Part shown: piece by piece, positions 17,294 through 26,867 of the stretch
Numbering within the stretch: position 1 is the stretch's first letter
Layout: the number at the start of each line of letters is the position of its first letter
Assembly: GCF_001557875.1 (NCBI RefSeq)
Contig: NZ_LNRF01000002.1
Span: 124,001 to 188,000 of the forward strand
Origin: Vibrio splendidus
GTDB lineage: Bacteria > Pseudomonadota > Gammaproteobacteria > Enterobacterales > Vibrionaceae
Reading direction: 5' to 3'
Length of the DNA stretch: 64,000 nucleotides
Notes under the pieces: generated by a model
The model's input: only the letters and a program-made list of their open reading frames with translations
Database searches by the model: none
Told to the model about the DNA's origin: nothing
Program-made: the position numbers and the translations under genes

Positions 17294-19090
17294 TCAGGCG
17301 TGCGATTGCACACTGCCGTAGAGTGTTTGATAGAGTCCTTGTTGTTCAACCAATTCACCATGTGTTCCCGTCTGTGTGACTTGTCCATCTTCTAAAACAT
17401 AGATTAGATCGGCTTGTTTCACCGCTGATAATCGATGAGCCACTATCAAAGTTGTGCGATCTTTCAAAAACTCGCTCAATGCTTTATGCAGTGCTGACTC
17501 TGTTGCAGTGTCGAGTGCAGATGTCGCTTCATCAAGAATAACAAACTTAGGATTACTCAGCACCATGCGGGCTATTGCCAAACGTTGTCGTTGACCGCCA
17601 GACAGTCGAACGCCATTCCTACCAATTTGGGTATCCAAGCCATTGCTGAGTTGCTTGATGACATCTTGCATTTGAGAGACTTCAAGCGCGCGCCACAACG
17701 ACATTTCATCGTATTCAGCACCAAGGGTCAGATTATGCCTCAATGTATCGTTAAAGAGTATAGGTTGTTGTAAAACAACGGCAATTTGATTACGTATTAC
17801 ATCAAAGCTGATGTCGTCGGTTGTTTCACCGTTATAGCGAATGTACCCCGAGTCCGCTTGGTAAACCCCAATCAGCAACTGGATTAACGTAGATTTACCC
17901 CCACCACTAGCACCCACCAAAGCGACTTTCTTACCTGCAGGGATGTGCAGCGACAACCTATTTAAAACAGTGTTTTCTAATGTGTAAGAGAATGTAACGT
18001 TTTCAATGTCGACTGTCACTTCTCGATCTTCATGAAACGGATTTACTTTGCTAATAGGGCGCTTCTCTTCTTCTAACTGGAGAAGATCGTTGATGCGTTG
18101 CAGTGCCGCTTTCGCGCTATACCAAGAGAATTGAATCCCTAACAACTCTTGAACAGGGCCTAACATGAACCATAAGTAGCCAAATACCGCAAAAATTTGA
18201 CCAATGGTTAAGTCACTAAATAGCACCATTAGCATAGCGACGGCACGGAAAAGCTCGAAACCCAATAAGAAAAGTAGAAACGAAACACGGCCTGCTGCTT
18301 CAGATTGCCAAGCGTATTTGTCGGCATCAATTCTTACTTGGTTTGCCTGAACTTTTAGCTCATCGAGAAAGATGCGCTCTTTATTAGCTGCACGCAGTTG
18401 GTAAATGCCATCTAAGGTTTCCACCAAACGGTTTTGAAAGCGCTCGAAAGACTGGTTTTCGTATTTTTTAAGGTGTTTAACCTTGCTACCTAGTTTACGG
18501 GAGAAATAAATCACAACAGGATTGACCAGTAAAATGAACAACCCTAATCGCCATTCTAACCACAACAACACGATCGCGGTGCCAAACACGGTTAAGAAGC
18601 TGATGAGGAACTTAGACAGAGTCGAACCAATGAACTTATCTATCGTCTCTATGTCTGTTATCAGGTGGGCGTTGATACCACCGCTGCCTTTGGTTTCGTA
18701 CTGTCTAATACTAATGCGGCCAAGCTTATCTATCATCTTGCTTCGCATTTGATAGGTAATTGTTTTGGAGACGAGTGTAAACTGACGCCCTTGCAGAATG
18801 TTTAACGCTTGGCTAACGGTGCGCATGATAATCACTAACAGCAAAGTTAGTGCTATATAGCCAGTAGGTGTTTGTAACGATGATGGAAGTAGGTGGTTCA
18901 TCATCTCTAAACCTGAAGCTGGCTTATCAAGTAATACTTCATCAACCATTAAGGGCATGAGCAACGGGATAGGAACACTAATGAGAGTTGCAAATATGGC
19001 AATAATGTTAGCAAACAGTAATTTGGACTTGTGTTTTTTTACTTGAGTTATTAACCAAGAACGGCTAATAGTGTCTTTTGAATTGTTCAT
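17294..19090 (-). CDS. ABC exporter, fused permease-ATPase (MsbA/MdlB-like)
   Basis: Half-size ABC exporter (598 aa) that should work as a homodimer in the inner membrane. Six N-terminal membrane helices (about 25-300) are followed by an ATPase domain with Walker A GASGGGKST, Q-loop VVLQQPILFNDTLRHN, signature LSGGQRQRLAIARM, Walker B FVILDEATSALD and the H-loop VAHRLS. The frame is open 24 codons further upstream, but the ATG at 19090 (MNNSKDTISR) fits the family start. Substrate unknown. Proximity to letAB makes a lipid or envelope substrate thinkable, without direct evidence. Divergent from the reductase gene. Confidence 0.85.
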   Translation of the reverse strand: MNNSKDTISRSWLITQVKKHKSKLLFANIIAIFATLISVPIPLLMPLMVDEVLLDKPASGLEMMNHLLPSSLQTPTGYIALTLLLVIIMRTVSQALNILQGRQFTLVSKTITYQMRSKMIDKLGRISIRQYETKGSGGINAHLITDIETIDKFIGSTLSKFLISFLTVFGTAIVLLWLEWRLGLFILLVNPVVIYFSRKLGSKVKHLKKYENQSFERFQNRLVETLDGIYQLRAANKERIFLDELKVQANQVRIDADKYAWQSEAAGRVSFLLFLLGFELFRAVAMLMVLFSDLTIGQIFAVFGYLWFMLGPVQELLGIQFSWYSAKAALQRINDLLQLEEEKRPISKVNPFHEDREVTVDIENVTFSYTLENTVLNRLSLHIPAGKKVALVGASGGGKSTLIQLLIGVYQADSGYIRYNGETTDDISFDVIRNQIAVVLQQPILFNDTLRHNLTLGAEYDEMSLWRALEVSQMQDVIKQLSNGLDTQIGRNGVRLSGGQRQRLAIARMVLSNPKFVILDEATSALDTATESALHKALSEFLKDRTTLIVAHRLSAVKQADLIYVLEDGQVTQTGTHGELVEQQGLYQTLYGSVQSHA

Positions 19091-19179
19091 TGTAATGAGA
19101 ATAAGTCCTATTTGGTTTAATGGCCGCATTCTACTGCGTTCTCTTGATAATGGAAGTCTCAATTTAATTGGAAGTTAAT

Positions 19180-19671
19180 ATGAAAATAGAACATTACCAA
19201 CGCTTAACCAAACAAGCCGTTGCATTAATTGAATCAGAAACCGATCTAACTGCTAATCTTGCTAATATCAGTTCATTATTATTCATGGAATTGGATGAAT
19301 TGAATTGGGCGGGTTTCTATTTAATGAAGCAGGATCAAGCTAAGGAAAAAGACGAACTTGTACTGGGCCCTTTCCAAGGTCAACCTGCTTGTGTACGAAT
19401 TCCGGTAGGACGTGGTGTGTGTGGAACTGCGGTTGCGACGAATACAGTTCAGCGCATTCATGATGTTCATGAGTTCGAAGGTCACATCGCTTGTGACGCT
19501 GCAAGTAACTCTGAAATCGTCATTCCGTTCTCGATTGGCGGAAAAATCGCTGGCGTTCTTGATATCGATAGCCCAAATGTTGGTCGTTTTTCTCAAATTG
19601 ACGAGGACGGATTAACATTTTTCATGGCAGAAGTGGAAAAGCTGCTTAATTCGCACGCGAACAAGGCATAA
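19180..19671 (+). CDS. msrC: Free methionine-(R)-sulfoxide reductase (GAF domain, YebR)
   Basis: Repairs free Met-R-sulfoxide in the cytosol using a GAF-fold active site. 163 aa, family length. The reactive cysteines are in ACVRIPVGRGVCGTA and HIACDAASNSEIVIPF, the three-Cys pattern of fRMsr (MsrC/YebR), and GGKIAGVLDIDSP is the conserved GAF end. The ATG at 19180 is preceded by GGAAG at five bases and is preferred to an in-frame TTG four codons upstream. It lies upstream of proQ-prc, as yebR does in E. coli. Confidence 0.93.
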   Translation: MKIEHYQRLTKQAVALIESETDLTANLANISSLLFMELDELNWAGFYLMKQDQAKEKDELVLGPFQGQPACVRIPVGRGVCGTAVATNTVQRIHDVHEFEGHIACDAASNSEIVIPFSIGGKIAGVLDIDSPNVGRFSQIDEDGLTFFMAEVEKLLNSHANKA

Positions 19672-19708
19672 ATTATTCTCTTACTGTGGTTTTTCCCAAG
19701 CATCTCTC

Positions 19709-19714
19709 TATAAT
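19709..19714 (+). promoter_or_regulatory. Possible -10 element of proQ
   Basis: A perfect TATAAT lies 55 bp upstream of the proQ ATG. The matching -35 region is poor. A small GCGG-AAAA-CCGC hairpin follows in the leader (19750-19761). Confidence 0.4.
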
Positions 19715-19768
19715 ACGTAAAAATATTTTCTTAATGCTCGCGGAAAACCGCAAAAACCAGGAACCCAC

Positions 19769-20392
19769 ATGGAAAACACTGAAAAGTTAAAAAACAGCAA
19801 AGAAGTTATCGCATATATTGCTGAATGTTTCCCTAAATGCTTTACTCTAGAAGGTGAAGCGAAGCCACTTAAAATTGGTATTTTTCAAGATCTTGCTGAA
19901 CGTCTAAATGAAGACGAAAAAGTAAGTAAGACTCAGCTTCGTGCAGCGTTAAGACAGTACACATCATCATGGCGTTACCTGCACGGCGTAAAAGCTGGCG
20001 CAGAACGTGTTGACCTAGACGGAAACGCGTGTGGCACACTAGAAGAAGAGCACGTTGAACACGCTAAAGCGACACTTGCAGAAAGCAAAGCGAAAGTTCA
20101 GGCTCGTCGTAAAGAACAAGCACAAAAAGCTCGTGAAGAAGGCAAAGCGAAACCTAAGGCGAAGAAAGCTCAACAGCCTCGTCGTCAAGCGCCTAAAGCA
20201 CCAAAAGTAGAAAAGCCTGTAGAAACACGCGCTTTGAACGCTGACGAATTCATCGCTGGCAAAGAAGTAAATGTGAACATGGGTAAAGGAAACATGGCTG
20301 CGACCATTGTTGAAATCAATAAGGAAGATGTGCGTGTTCAGTTAGCAAACGGCCTACAAATGGTTGTTAAAGCGGAGCACTTGCGCGCTTAA
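19769..20392 (+). CDS. proQ: ProQ, FinO-domain RNA chaperone
   Basis: Global RNA-binding protein that stabilises mRNAs and sRNAs through their 3' stems. 207 aa. The N-terminal FinO domain (about 1-120) shows [20 protein letters not shown] and [20 protein letters not shown] basic linker rich in Lys, Arg, Gln and Ala (about 125-160) follows, then a C-terminal Tudor-like domain ([21 protein letters not shown]). It is 17 bp upstream of prc, the same order as in enterics, so they form one operon. Its presence fits an active sRNA network. Confidence 0.95.
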   Translation: MENTEKLKNSKEVIAYIAECFPKCFTLEGEAKPLKIGIFQDLAERLNEDEKVSKTQLRAALRQYTSSWRYLHGVKAGAERVDLDGNACGTLEEEHVEHAKATLAESKAKVQARRKEQAQKAREEGKAKPKAKKAQQPRRQAPKAPKVEKPVETRALNADEFIAGKEVNVNMGKGNMAATIVEINKEDVRVQLANGLQMVVKAEHLRA

Positions 20393-20405
20393 AGGAGATA
20401 CTCCT
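20393..20405 (+). promoter_or_regulatory. prc Shine-Dalgarno inside a perfect inverted repeat
   Basis: AGGAG (20393-20397) and CTCCT (20401-20405) flank ATA directly after the proQ stop and 5 bases before the prc ATG. The ribosome binding site can therefore fold on itself, which could make prc depend on ribosomes finishing proQ. Confidence 0.5.
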
Positions 20406-20409
20406 ACGC

Positions 20410-22404
20410 ATGAAATGCCGTTCAAAATTGACACTGATTGCTGCTAGCTTTTGGCTAGCAGCTTCAGCTCAGGCTCTCGAAGCCAAATTAGATCAGGACG
20501 ATTTACCTCTACTCGCTCCTGAGGTCCAACACGAAACTGCTAGTAAACGTGTTACTTCTCGATTTACTCGTTCTCATTATAAACACTTCAATCTCAATGA
20601 TGATTTCTCTCAAGCTATCTTTAATCGTTACTTAGAGATGCTAGATTATAATCGTAATATCTTCACTCAAGCTGATATTGACTCTTTCGCTGCGTCATCT
20701 ACACAAATTGATGATCAACTGAAAGCAGGCAATAACCAGATTGCATTCGATGTTTATAATTTGTCTATGCAGAAGCGTTTTGAACGTTTTCAATATGCAT
20801 TGTCTTTGCTAGATACAGAGATTAAGTTTGATACCGATGAAAGTATTGAACTCAATCGTAGCGAAGCGGAATGGCCAAAAGATATCGCTGAAGTGAATGA
20901 GCTTTGGAGAAAACGCGTTAAATACGATGCGTTGAATCTAAAACTTACTGGTAAAGAGTGGCCAGAGATTCAAGAAGTTTTGGAAAAGCGTTACAACAAT
21001 GCGATGAAGCGTATTACGCAATCGCACAACGAAGATGCTTTCCAGATTTACATGAACGCATTCGCGCGAGAAGTTGATCCGCATACCAGTTACCTTTCTC
21101 CAAGAAATGCAGAGCAATTCCAATCTGAGATGAATCTATCTCTAGAAGGTATTGGTGCTGTACTTCAGATGACAGACGACTACACCGTTATTCGATCTTT
21201 AGTTGCTGGTGGCCCTGCGTCAAATAGCAAACAATTGAGCGATGGCGACCGTATTGTTGGCGTTGGTCAAGATGGTGAAGAGATTGTTGATGTTATCGGC
21301 TGGCGTTTAGACGATGTAGTGCAATTAATCAAAGGACCGAAAGGGACTAAAGTTAAGCTACAGATCTTGCCAGACGGTAAAGATGCAAAAAGTCACGTTG
21401 TCACAATTGTACGCGATAAGATTCGTTTAGAAGACCGCGCTGTTAAGTCAGAAGTTATCGAGAAAGATGGCAAGAAGATTGGTGTACTCGAAGTACCAAG
21501 TTTCTATGTTGGTCTTTCTAAAGATACCGACAAACTGATCACCGAGCTTAAAGAGCAAGGTGTTGAAGGTATTATTGTTGATCTGCGAAACAACGGTGGT
21601 GGTGCACTAACGGAAGCAACCGAACTCTCGGGTTTGTTTATCAAAGAGGGGCCTGTTGTTCAGGTTCGTGATAGCTACGGTCGTGTCAAAGTGAACAGCG
21701 ATACTGATGGTGAAATCAGTTACCAAGGTCCTTTAACGGTATTGGTGAATCGCTACAGTGCTTCGGCATCTGAGATTTTTGCAGCAGCGATGCAGGATTA
21801 CGGTCGTGCAATCATCCTAGGTGAGAACTCTTTCGGTAAAGGTACGGTACAACAGCATCGTTCTTTGAATCATATTTATGATTTGTTCGACAAAGAGTTG
21901 GGCTACGTTCAATACACAATCCAAAAATTCTACCGAATCAATGGTGGTAGTACGCAAAACAAAGGTGTAGTGCCTGATATTGCTTACCCAACACCAATTG
22001 ATCCGGCAGATACCGGAGAAAGTGTTGAAGATAATGCTCTACCCTGGGACAGAATTGATAAAGCAAACTACTCAGTGTTACAGCGTAACGATGAGCAAAT
22101 TGCTGCTTTAACGGCTCAACACCAAGCTCGTATTGCGACAGATATGGAATTTGGCTTTATCGCGCAAGATATTGAAAAATATAAGGCAGATAAAGACGAT
22201 AACGACCTTTCTTTGAATGAAAAGGTACGTCAGCAAGAGAGCGATGATGCGGATGTACTTCGTCTAGATCGTATCAATCAACGTCAAAAAGCCGCTAAGT
22301 TAGAGGCGTTTAAAACGTTGGATGATATTCCTAAAGACTATGAAGCCCCGGATGCTTATCTTGATGAGTCTGTTGCTATCATGCTGGATATGATCAAGAA
22401 ATAG
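20410..22404 (+). CDS. prc: Prc (Tsp), periplasmic carboxy-terminal protease
   Basis: Periplasmic S41 serine protease that trims C-termini and degrades tagged proteins and Spr-type murein hydrolases. 664 aa, family length. Signal peptide at 1-23 (KLTLIAASFWLAASAQA). The PDZ domain is around 240-320 (SLEGIGAVLQMTDDYTVI). The catalytic core has VDLRNNGGGALTEA, the nucleophile region NRYSASASEIFAAAM, and the Lys of GENSFGKGTVQQH. The C-terminal part matches the DUF3340 tail of Prc. Co-transcribed with proQ; ends at a strong terminator. Confidence 0.95.
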   Translation: MKCRSKLTLIAASFWLAASAQALEAKLDQDDLPLLAPEVQHETASKRVTSRFTRSHYKHFNLNDDFSQAIFNRYLEMLDYNRNIFTQADIDSFAASSTQIDDQLKAGNNQIAFDVYNLSMQKRFERFQYALSLLDTEIKFDTDESIELNRSEAEWPKDIAEVNELWRKRVKYDALNLKLTGKEWPEIQEVLEKRYNNAMKRITQSHNEDAFQIYMNAFAREVDPHTSYLSPRNAEQFQSEMNLSLEGIGAVLQMTDDYTVIRSLVAGGPASNSKQLSDGDRIVGVGQDGEEIVDVIGWRLDDVVQLIKGPKGTKVKLQILPDGKDAKSHVVTIVRDKIRLEDRAVKSEVIEKDGKKIGVLEVPSFYVGLSKDTDKLITELKEQGVEGIIVDLRNNGGGALTEATELSGLFIKEGPVVQVRDSYGRVKVNSDTDGEISYQGPLTVLVNRYSASASEIFAAAMQDYGRAIILGENSFGKGTVQQHRSLNHIYDLFDKELGYVQYTIQKFYRINGGSTQNKGVVPDIAYPTPIDPADTGESVEDNALPWDRIDKANYSVLQRNDEQIAALTAQHQARIATDMEFGFIAQDIEKYKADKDDNDLSLNEKVRQQESDDADVLRLDRINQRQKAAKLEAFKTLDDIPKDYEAPDAYLDESVAIMLDMIKK

Positions 22405-22450
22405 AGCAAATGCCTGTTAAAGGTAATTGTTTAAAGACGCGAAATTTAAA

Positions 22451-22475
22451 AAGCGAGCCTAGGCTCGCTTTTTTT
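22451..22475 (+). terminator. proQ-prc terminator
   Basis: A perfect 20-bp palindrome (AAGCGAGC..GCTCGCTT) is followed by further T residues. Confidence 0.88.
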
Positions 22476-22678
22476 GTACCTATGATTTGACAGGAATATT
22501 TGATTATTTTGATTGAGATTGTCGCAAAACACTTTCAATATTGAGGGGGATTTAGCTCTTTTTTGCGGTCAATAATGACAGATAAGTTACTTCGCACTTG
22601 AAATTTAGTGACTTAGGTCAAATTTTTTCGCTTTCTATTCATTACGTGCCTAAGCTTAAAGAAAATGAGGGGGCGCGT

Positions 22679-23362
22679 ATGAAATGGATTCTACTATTTT
22701 TATCTTGTTTAAGTTTTGTGGCTTTCGGCAGTGAAGTAGCTCCGAACAACCAACAATCAAAAAGTGATAGTAATCTATCTCATTTTGATCTTCCTCTGTT
22801 GCTTGGCGATTGGTATTTGATGAATCCAGATCCTGAGCAAGGCACTGAAAACTTTAGAGCAATTAAGCTGACTCTTGATTCAAACTACTCATTTTCAATT
22901 GATATTCAAAAGAAAGACTACAGTGTGGATCATTGGGAAGGTTTGTATAACGCTAATGAAGACACGATTATTTTGGGTTTAAATACTTCTGAACCGCAGG
23001 TTTATGCGTACAGCAGTAACCACAATATGCTAAATCTTAACGGTGTTATGTTCACCAAAGCCTTGCCAAACGCATTAGCGGGGATCTGGTCAAGCGCCGA
23101 ACTTTCCGGAAGTGATTTACGTGCCAGTAACATTCAAAAAATGGACTTAGTCCTTCAACCCGACTTTATATTCATGTTCCGAGTATCAGATGAAGAAGGG
23201 AGTGAAGTCATTCGTCGCGGGGTGTATTACACCGAAGGAGATCAGTTAGTACTACTGTATGAAAACGGTGAACACGGTACTCGTTACACATTAAACAGTG
23301 ATGTTTTGACGCTTCAAGGTGAAGAAGGAGACATGTTCGCGGTGCTCAATCGCATACGATAA
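22679..23362 (+). CDS. Secreted uncharacterised protein with two tandem beta-rich repeats
   Basis: 227 aa with a signal peptide (MKWILLFLSCLSFVAFG) pointing to the periplasm. Two similar modules follow. One begins LLGDWYLMNPD (about residue 39) and one LAGIWSSAELS (about 133). Each continues with a hydrophobic L-x-L strand, an F-x-F/I strand, a G-x-Y turn, a D-x-I/L-x-L strand, a Y-rich strand and N-x-L-x-L-x-G. This looks like a duplicated lipocalin-like half barrel. The ATG at 22679 is chosen because it starts the signal peptide; the frame runs 27 codons further up with no RBS. Not recognised by name. Single gene with its own terminator. Confidence 0.72.
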   Translation: MKWILLFLSCLSFVAFGSEVAPNNQQSKSDSNLSHFDLPLLLGDWYLMNPDPEQGTENFRAIKLTLDSNYSFSIDIQKKDYSVDHWEGLYNANEDTIILGLNTSEPQVYAYSSNHNMLNLNGVMFTKALPNALAGIWSSAELSGSDLRASNIQKMDLVLQPDFIFMFRVSDEEGSEVIRRGVYYTEGDQLVLLYENGEHGTRYTLNSDVLTLQGEEGDMFAVLNRIR

Positions 23363-23460
23363 GTGCGATTTTATCCGTAAAACCGGCTCGTTGATAATAT
23401 GGTTCTCAGCTCGTTTCTTAGCCGTTCCTGTCTGATTTGATTGATAAAATAGCAAAACAT

Positions 23461-23492
23461 GGAGGCATTTTCCTACAATGCCTCCTTTTTTT
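23461..23492 (+). terminator. Intrinsic terminator before pepN
   Basis: GGAGGCATT / AATGCCTCC stem with a 7-base loop and seven T. Confidence 0.88.
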
Positions 23493-23578
23493 AATATTCC
23501 CCTTGTTTTATTGGCGCTCAACCTTTAGATATAGACAGTTAAAAAATAATTACGCATAACGATCAAAAGGAACCCGTC

Positions 23579-26185
23579 ATGGCACATACACCTCAAGCCA
23601 AGTATCGTAAAGATTATCAATCACCATCTCACACTATTTCTGAAATCGATCTTACTTTCGATTTGTACGATTCAGCATCCATCATTACGGCTGTGTCTAG
23701 TGTTAAGCAAGAGAAAGATTGCTCGACCTTAGTTCTTGATGGTGAAGGCTTAAAGCTGGTTTCTGTTTTGGTAGAAGGCACGGAGTGGGCGCAGTATGAG
23801 CAGTCTGAAACTCAACTGACACTGAATGCTCTACCGAAAGATTTTATTCTAACCATCGTTACGGAAGTTAACCCCGAAGGGAATAGCGCACTTGAAGGCC
23901 TGTACAAATCAGGTGGTGCTTTCTGTACTCAATGTGAAGCGGAAGGTTTCCGTCGTATCACTTACTACATGGATCGCCCAGACGTATTGGCGAAATTCAC
24001 CACAACGGTAATCGCAGACAAAGCAGAGAACCCGTTCTTATTAAGTAATGGTAACCGTGTAGACGAAGGTGAAGCAGAAAATGGTCGTCATTGGGTAAAG
24101 TGGCAAGACCCACATCCAAAACCAGCGTACTTGTTTGCACTAGTTGCGGGTGACTTTGATGTACTTCGTGACGCATACACCACGCAATCTGGTCGTAACG
24201 TTGACCTAGAAATCTTTGTCGACAAAGGAAACCTAGACAGAGCTAACCACGCGATGGTTTCTTTGATTAACTCAATGAAGTGGGATGAAGAGCGTTTCAA
24301 CTTAGAATACGACTTAGACATCTACATGATCGTAGCCGTTGATTTCTTCAATATGGGTGCGATGGAAAACAAAGGCCTGAACGTATTCAACTCGAAATTT
24401 GTTTTAGCGAACGACCAAACTGCAACGGATACAGACTACCTAGGTATCGAAGCGGTAATCGGTCACGAATATTTCCATAACTGGACCGGTAACCGAGTGA
24501 CTTGCCGTGATTGGTTCCAACTAAGCTTGAAAGAAGGCTTAACGGTATTCCGTGACCAAGAGTTCTCATCTGATCTTGGCTCTCGCGCAGTCAACCGAAT
24601 CAACAATGTTCGTATTATCCGCGGCCCACAATTTGCTGAAGATGCGAGCCCAATGTCTCACCCAATTCGTCCAGAAAAAGTGATAGAAATGAATAACTTC
24701 TACACTTTGACAGTGTACGAAAAGGGCAGTGAAGTGATCCGAATGATCCATACATTGTTAGGTGAAGACGGTTTCCAAAAAGGCATGAAGCTTTACTTTG
24801 AACGTCACGATGGTACTGCTGCAACATGTGAAGACTTCGTCGCGGCAATGGAAGATGCATCGGGTGTTGATCTAACTCAGTTCCGTTTATGGTATAGCCA
24901 GTCTGGCACGCCGACGCTGTCTGTTGAAAGTAAGTACGACGCAGAGAAGAAGCAGTACACGTTAACAACTCGCCAAGTAACAGCGCCAACTCATGAGCAA
25001 ACGGAAAAGCAGGCTCTGCATATTCCTCTTGATATTGAGTTATACACGGCTACGGGTGAAGTTGTTGAGTTACAATGTAACGGTAAATCAGTTCATAACG
25101 TATTAGATGTGAAAGAAGCAGAGCAAACGTTCGTGTTTGAAAACGTTTCTGAGCAACCGATCCCATCATTACTTCGTGAATTTTCTGCTCCAGTAAAATT
25201 GGAATACGATTATTCAGATGAAGAGCTGATCTTCTTGATGGTGAATGCTCGCAATGAATTCTCTCGTTGGGATGCTGGTCAAATGCTATTGGCGAAGTAC
25301 ATTCGCAGCAACGTTGAGAAGGTTCAACAGGGTCAAGCGTTTGAGCTTTCTGATTCTGTTGTTGATGCATTCCGTGGCGTACTACTGAGTGATTCACTAG
25401 AGCCTGCGTTTATTGCAGAAATGCTTTCTTTACCAAGCCACAATGAAGTATCGGGTTGGTACGAGCGTGTTGATATTGATGCGGTCGCATCAGTTCTTAA
25501 TTCGATGAAAGTTACATTAGCTGCAGAACTTGAAGACGAATTAGCGGCGGTTTATCACAGCCACGCACTAACGGAATACACGATCGATCACGACTCGATT
25601 GGTAAGCGAACTCTACGTAAAGTTTGCCTAAGTTACTTAGCACATACAGAGCAGGGTAACGATTTAGTTGTTGCAATGTACCAGCAAGCAAACAACATGA
25701 CTGACACCATGGCTGCAATGGGCGCGGCAAACAGTGCGCAACTCGCATGTCGTGAAACCTTAATGGCGGATTACAGTGACAAGTGGAAACACGATGGTCT
25801 TGTTATGGATAAGTGGTTTGCATTGCAAGGTACAAACCCAAGTTCAAACGCACTTGAAGTGATCAAAGCGTCGATGTCGCACCAAGCGTTCAGTTTGAAG
25901 AACCCGAACCGTACCCGTAACTTGGTCGGTTCATTCTTAAACATGAACCCGGTTCAGTTTCACGACAAGTCAGGTCAGGGCTATGAGTTTGCAGGAGAAA
26001 TCTTACGTGAACTGAACAGCAGCAACCCGCAAGTAGCTTCACGTCTGATTGACCCGCTACTTAAGTTCCGTAAGTACGATGATGAACGTCAAGCTCTTAT
26101 CAAAAAAGAACTAGAGACATTAAAGAACATGGACAACCTAGCAAAAGACTTGTTTGAGAAAGTGACGAAAGCACTAGAGGCTTAA
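23579..26185 (+). CDS. pepN: PepN, aminopeptidase N
   Basis: Broad-specificity M1 zinc aminopeptidase that completes cytosolic protein breakdown. 868 aa, as in E. coli (870). The exopeptidase motif GAMEN (VDFFNMGAMENKGLNVF) and the zinc site HEYFH-x18-E (VIGHEYFHNWTGNRVTCRDW...KEGLTV) are both intact. The C-terminal alpha-helical domain has full length. A good RBS (AAAGGA) precedes the ATG. Monocistronic, ending in a hairpin terminator. Confidence 0.97.
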   Translation: MAHTPQAKYRKDYQSPSHTISEIDLTFDLYDSASIITAVSSVKQEKDCSTLVLDGEGLKLVSVLVEGTEWAQYEQSETQLTLNALPKDFILTIVTEVNPEGNSALEGLYKSGGAFCTQCEAEGFRRITYYMDRPDVLAKFTTTVIADKAENPFLLSNGNRVDEGEAENGRHWVKWQDPHPKPAYLFALVAGDFDVLRDAYTTQSGRNVDLEIFVDKGNLDRANHAMVSLINSMKWDEERFNLEYDLDIYMIVAVDFFNMGAMENKGLNVFNSKFVLANDQTATDTDYLGIEAVIGHEYFHNWTGNRVTCRDWFQLSLKEGLTVFRDQEFSSDLGSRAVNRINNVRIIRGPQFAEDASPMSHPIRPEKVIEMNNFYTLTVYEKGSEVIRMIHTLLGEDGFQKGMKLYFERHDGTAATCEDFVAAMEDASGVDLTQFRLWYSQSGTPTLSVESKYDAEKKQYTLTTRQVTAPTHEQTEKQALHIPLDIELYTATGEVVELQCNGKSVHNVLDVKEAEQTFVFENVSEQPIPSLLREFSAPVKLEYDYSDEELIFLMVNARNEFSRWDAGQMLLAKYIRSNVEKVQQGQAFELSDSVVDAFRGVLLSDSLEPAFIAEMLSLPSHNEVSGWYERVDIDAVASVLNSMKVTLAAELEDELAAVYHSHALTEYTIDHDSIGKRTLRKVCLSYLAHTEQGNDLVVAMYQQANNMTDTMAAMGAANSAQLACRETLMADYSDKWKHDGLVMDKWFALQGTNPSSNALEVIKASMSHQAFSLKNPNRTRNLVGSFLNMNPVQFHDKSGQGYEFAGEILRELNSSNPQVASRLIDPLLKFRKYDDERQALIKKELETLKNMDNLAKDLFEKVTKALEA

Positions 26186-26207
26186 GTCAGCAGCAGCTCA
26201 TTCAGCT

Positions 26208-26252
26208 AACTGTTTGCTAATAAGCGGTTTACTAATAAACTGTTTGCTATAA
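26208..26252. repeat. Three tandem imperfect 15-bp repeats after pepN
   Basis: Three contiguous 15-bp units at 26208-26222, 26223-26237 and 26238-26252 share the pattern A-x-C-x-GTTT-x-CTA-x-x-A (units 1 and 3 nearly identical, unit 2 with four or five changes). They lie between the pepN stop and its terminator. Confidence 0.5.
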
Positions 26253-26261
26253 CGAAAGGTC

Positions 26262-26295
26262 ATCAGTGGTAGAGAATATCTGCCACTGATTTTTT
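26262..26295 (+). terminator. pepN terminator
   Basis: ATCAGTGG (26262-26269) pairs with CCACTGAT (26283-26290), followed by a T run. Confidence 0.82.
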
Positions 26296-26420
26296 GTTTC
26301 TGGTTCATCGAATTTTCGATAAGCTAGAGCAGTTTCAAGTTCAGTTTCAAGCTAGGTTTCACAGTCAGACATCGTCAAGTGCCCAAAAATACTGGCACTG
26401 TATATTTATACAGGTATCGT

Positions 26421-26639
26421 ATGAATCGCTATATTTTCCAACTTAACATCTCATATCAGCAGTTTTTAGCCAGCTATTCTGGTGCGGCAAGTAAAGTTCA
26501 AGTGATAACAACAACAGGTTTACGTTTACAGTTACCTGCAACTCGATTCAGACCATTTCTTACACAAATAGGGGTTAGAGGGCAGTTTAGGCTGACAACT
26601 GACCAAAAAAATAAGTTTATTAAGTTGGAAGCTCTGTAA
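26421..26639 (+). CDS. DUF2835 family small protein
   Basis: 72 aa, matching the compact DUF2835 family by its ending (TGLRLQLPATRFRPFLTQIGVRGQFRL) and start (MNRYIFQLNISYQQFL). No signal peptide or membrane segment; function unknown. The ATG at 26421 gives the family start; the frame extends 14 codons upstream into non-conserved sequence. Lies between pepN and the glutamate dehydrogenase gene. Confidence 0.75.
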   Translation: MNRYIFQLNISYQQFLASYSGAASKVQVITTTGLRLQLPATRFRPFLTQIGVRGQFRLTTDQKNKFIKLEAL

Positions 26640-26867
26640 ACCTTGGCGTGCCTAGTGAGTTAAAAGGAATCTTAATCACATAATCAAACATTTCACCTCT
26701 TACCACCTCCAAAACAATTAACTATTTTTCAATAATGCTTTTACAATAAATGAATGCATTACCTTTGCTTAACTCGTTAGTAGAAAAGCGCTCAGCGGCA
26801 CGTTTCAAACACTAGCTTAAGTGATCCCCCTAATAATAAAATATAATTCTAATTGTGGAGTGTGACT

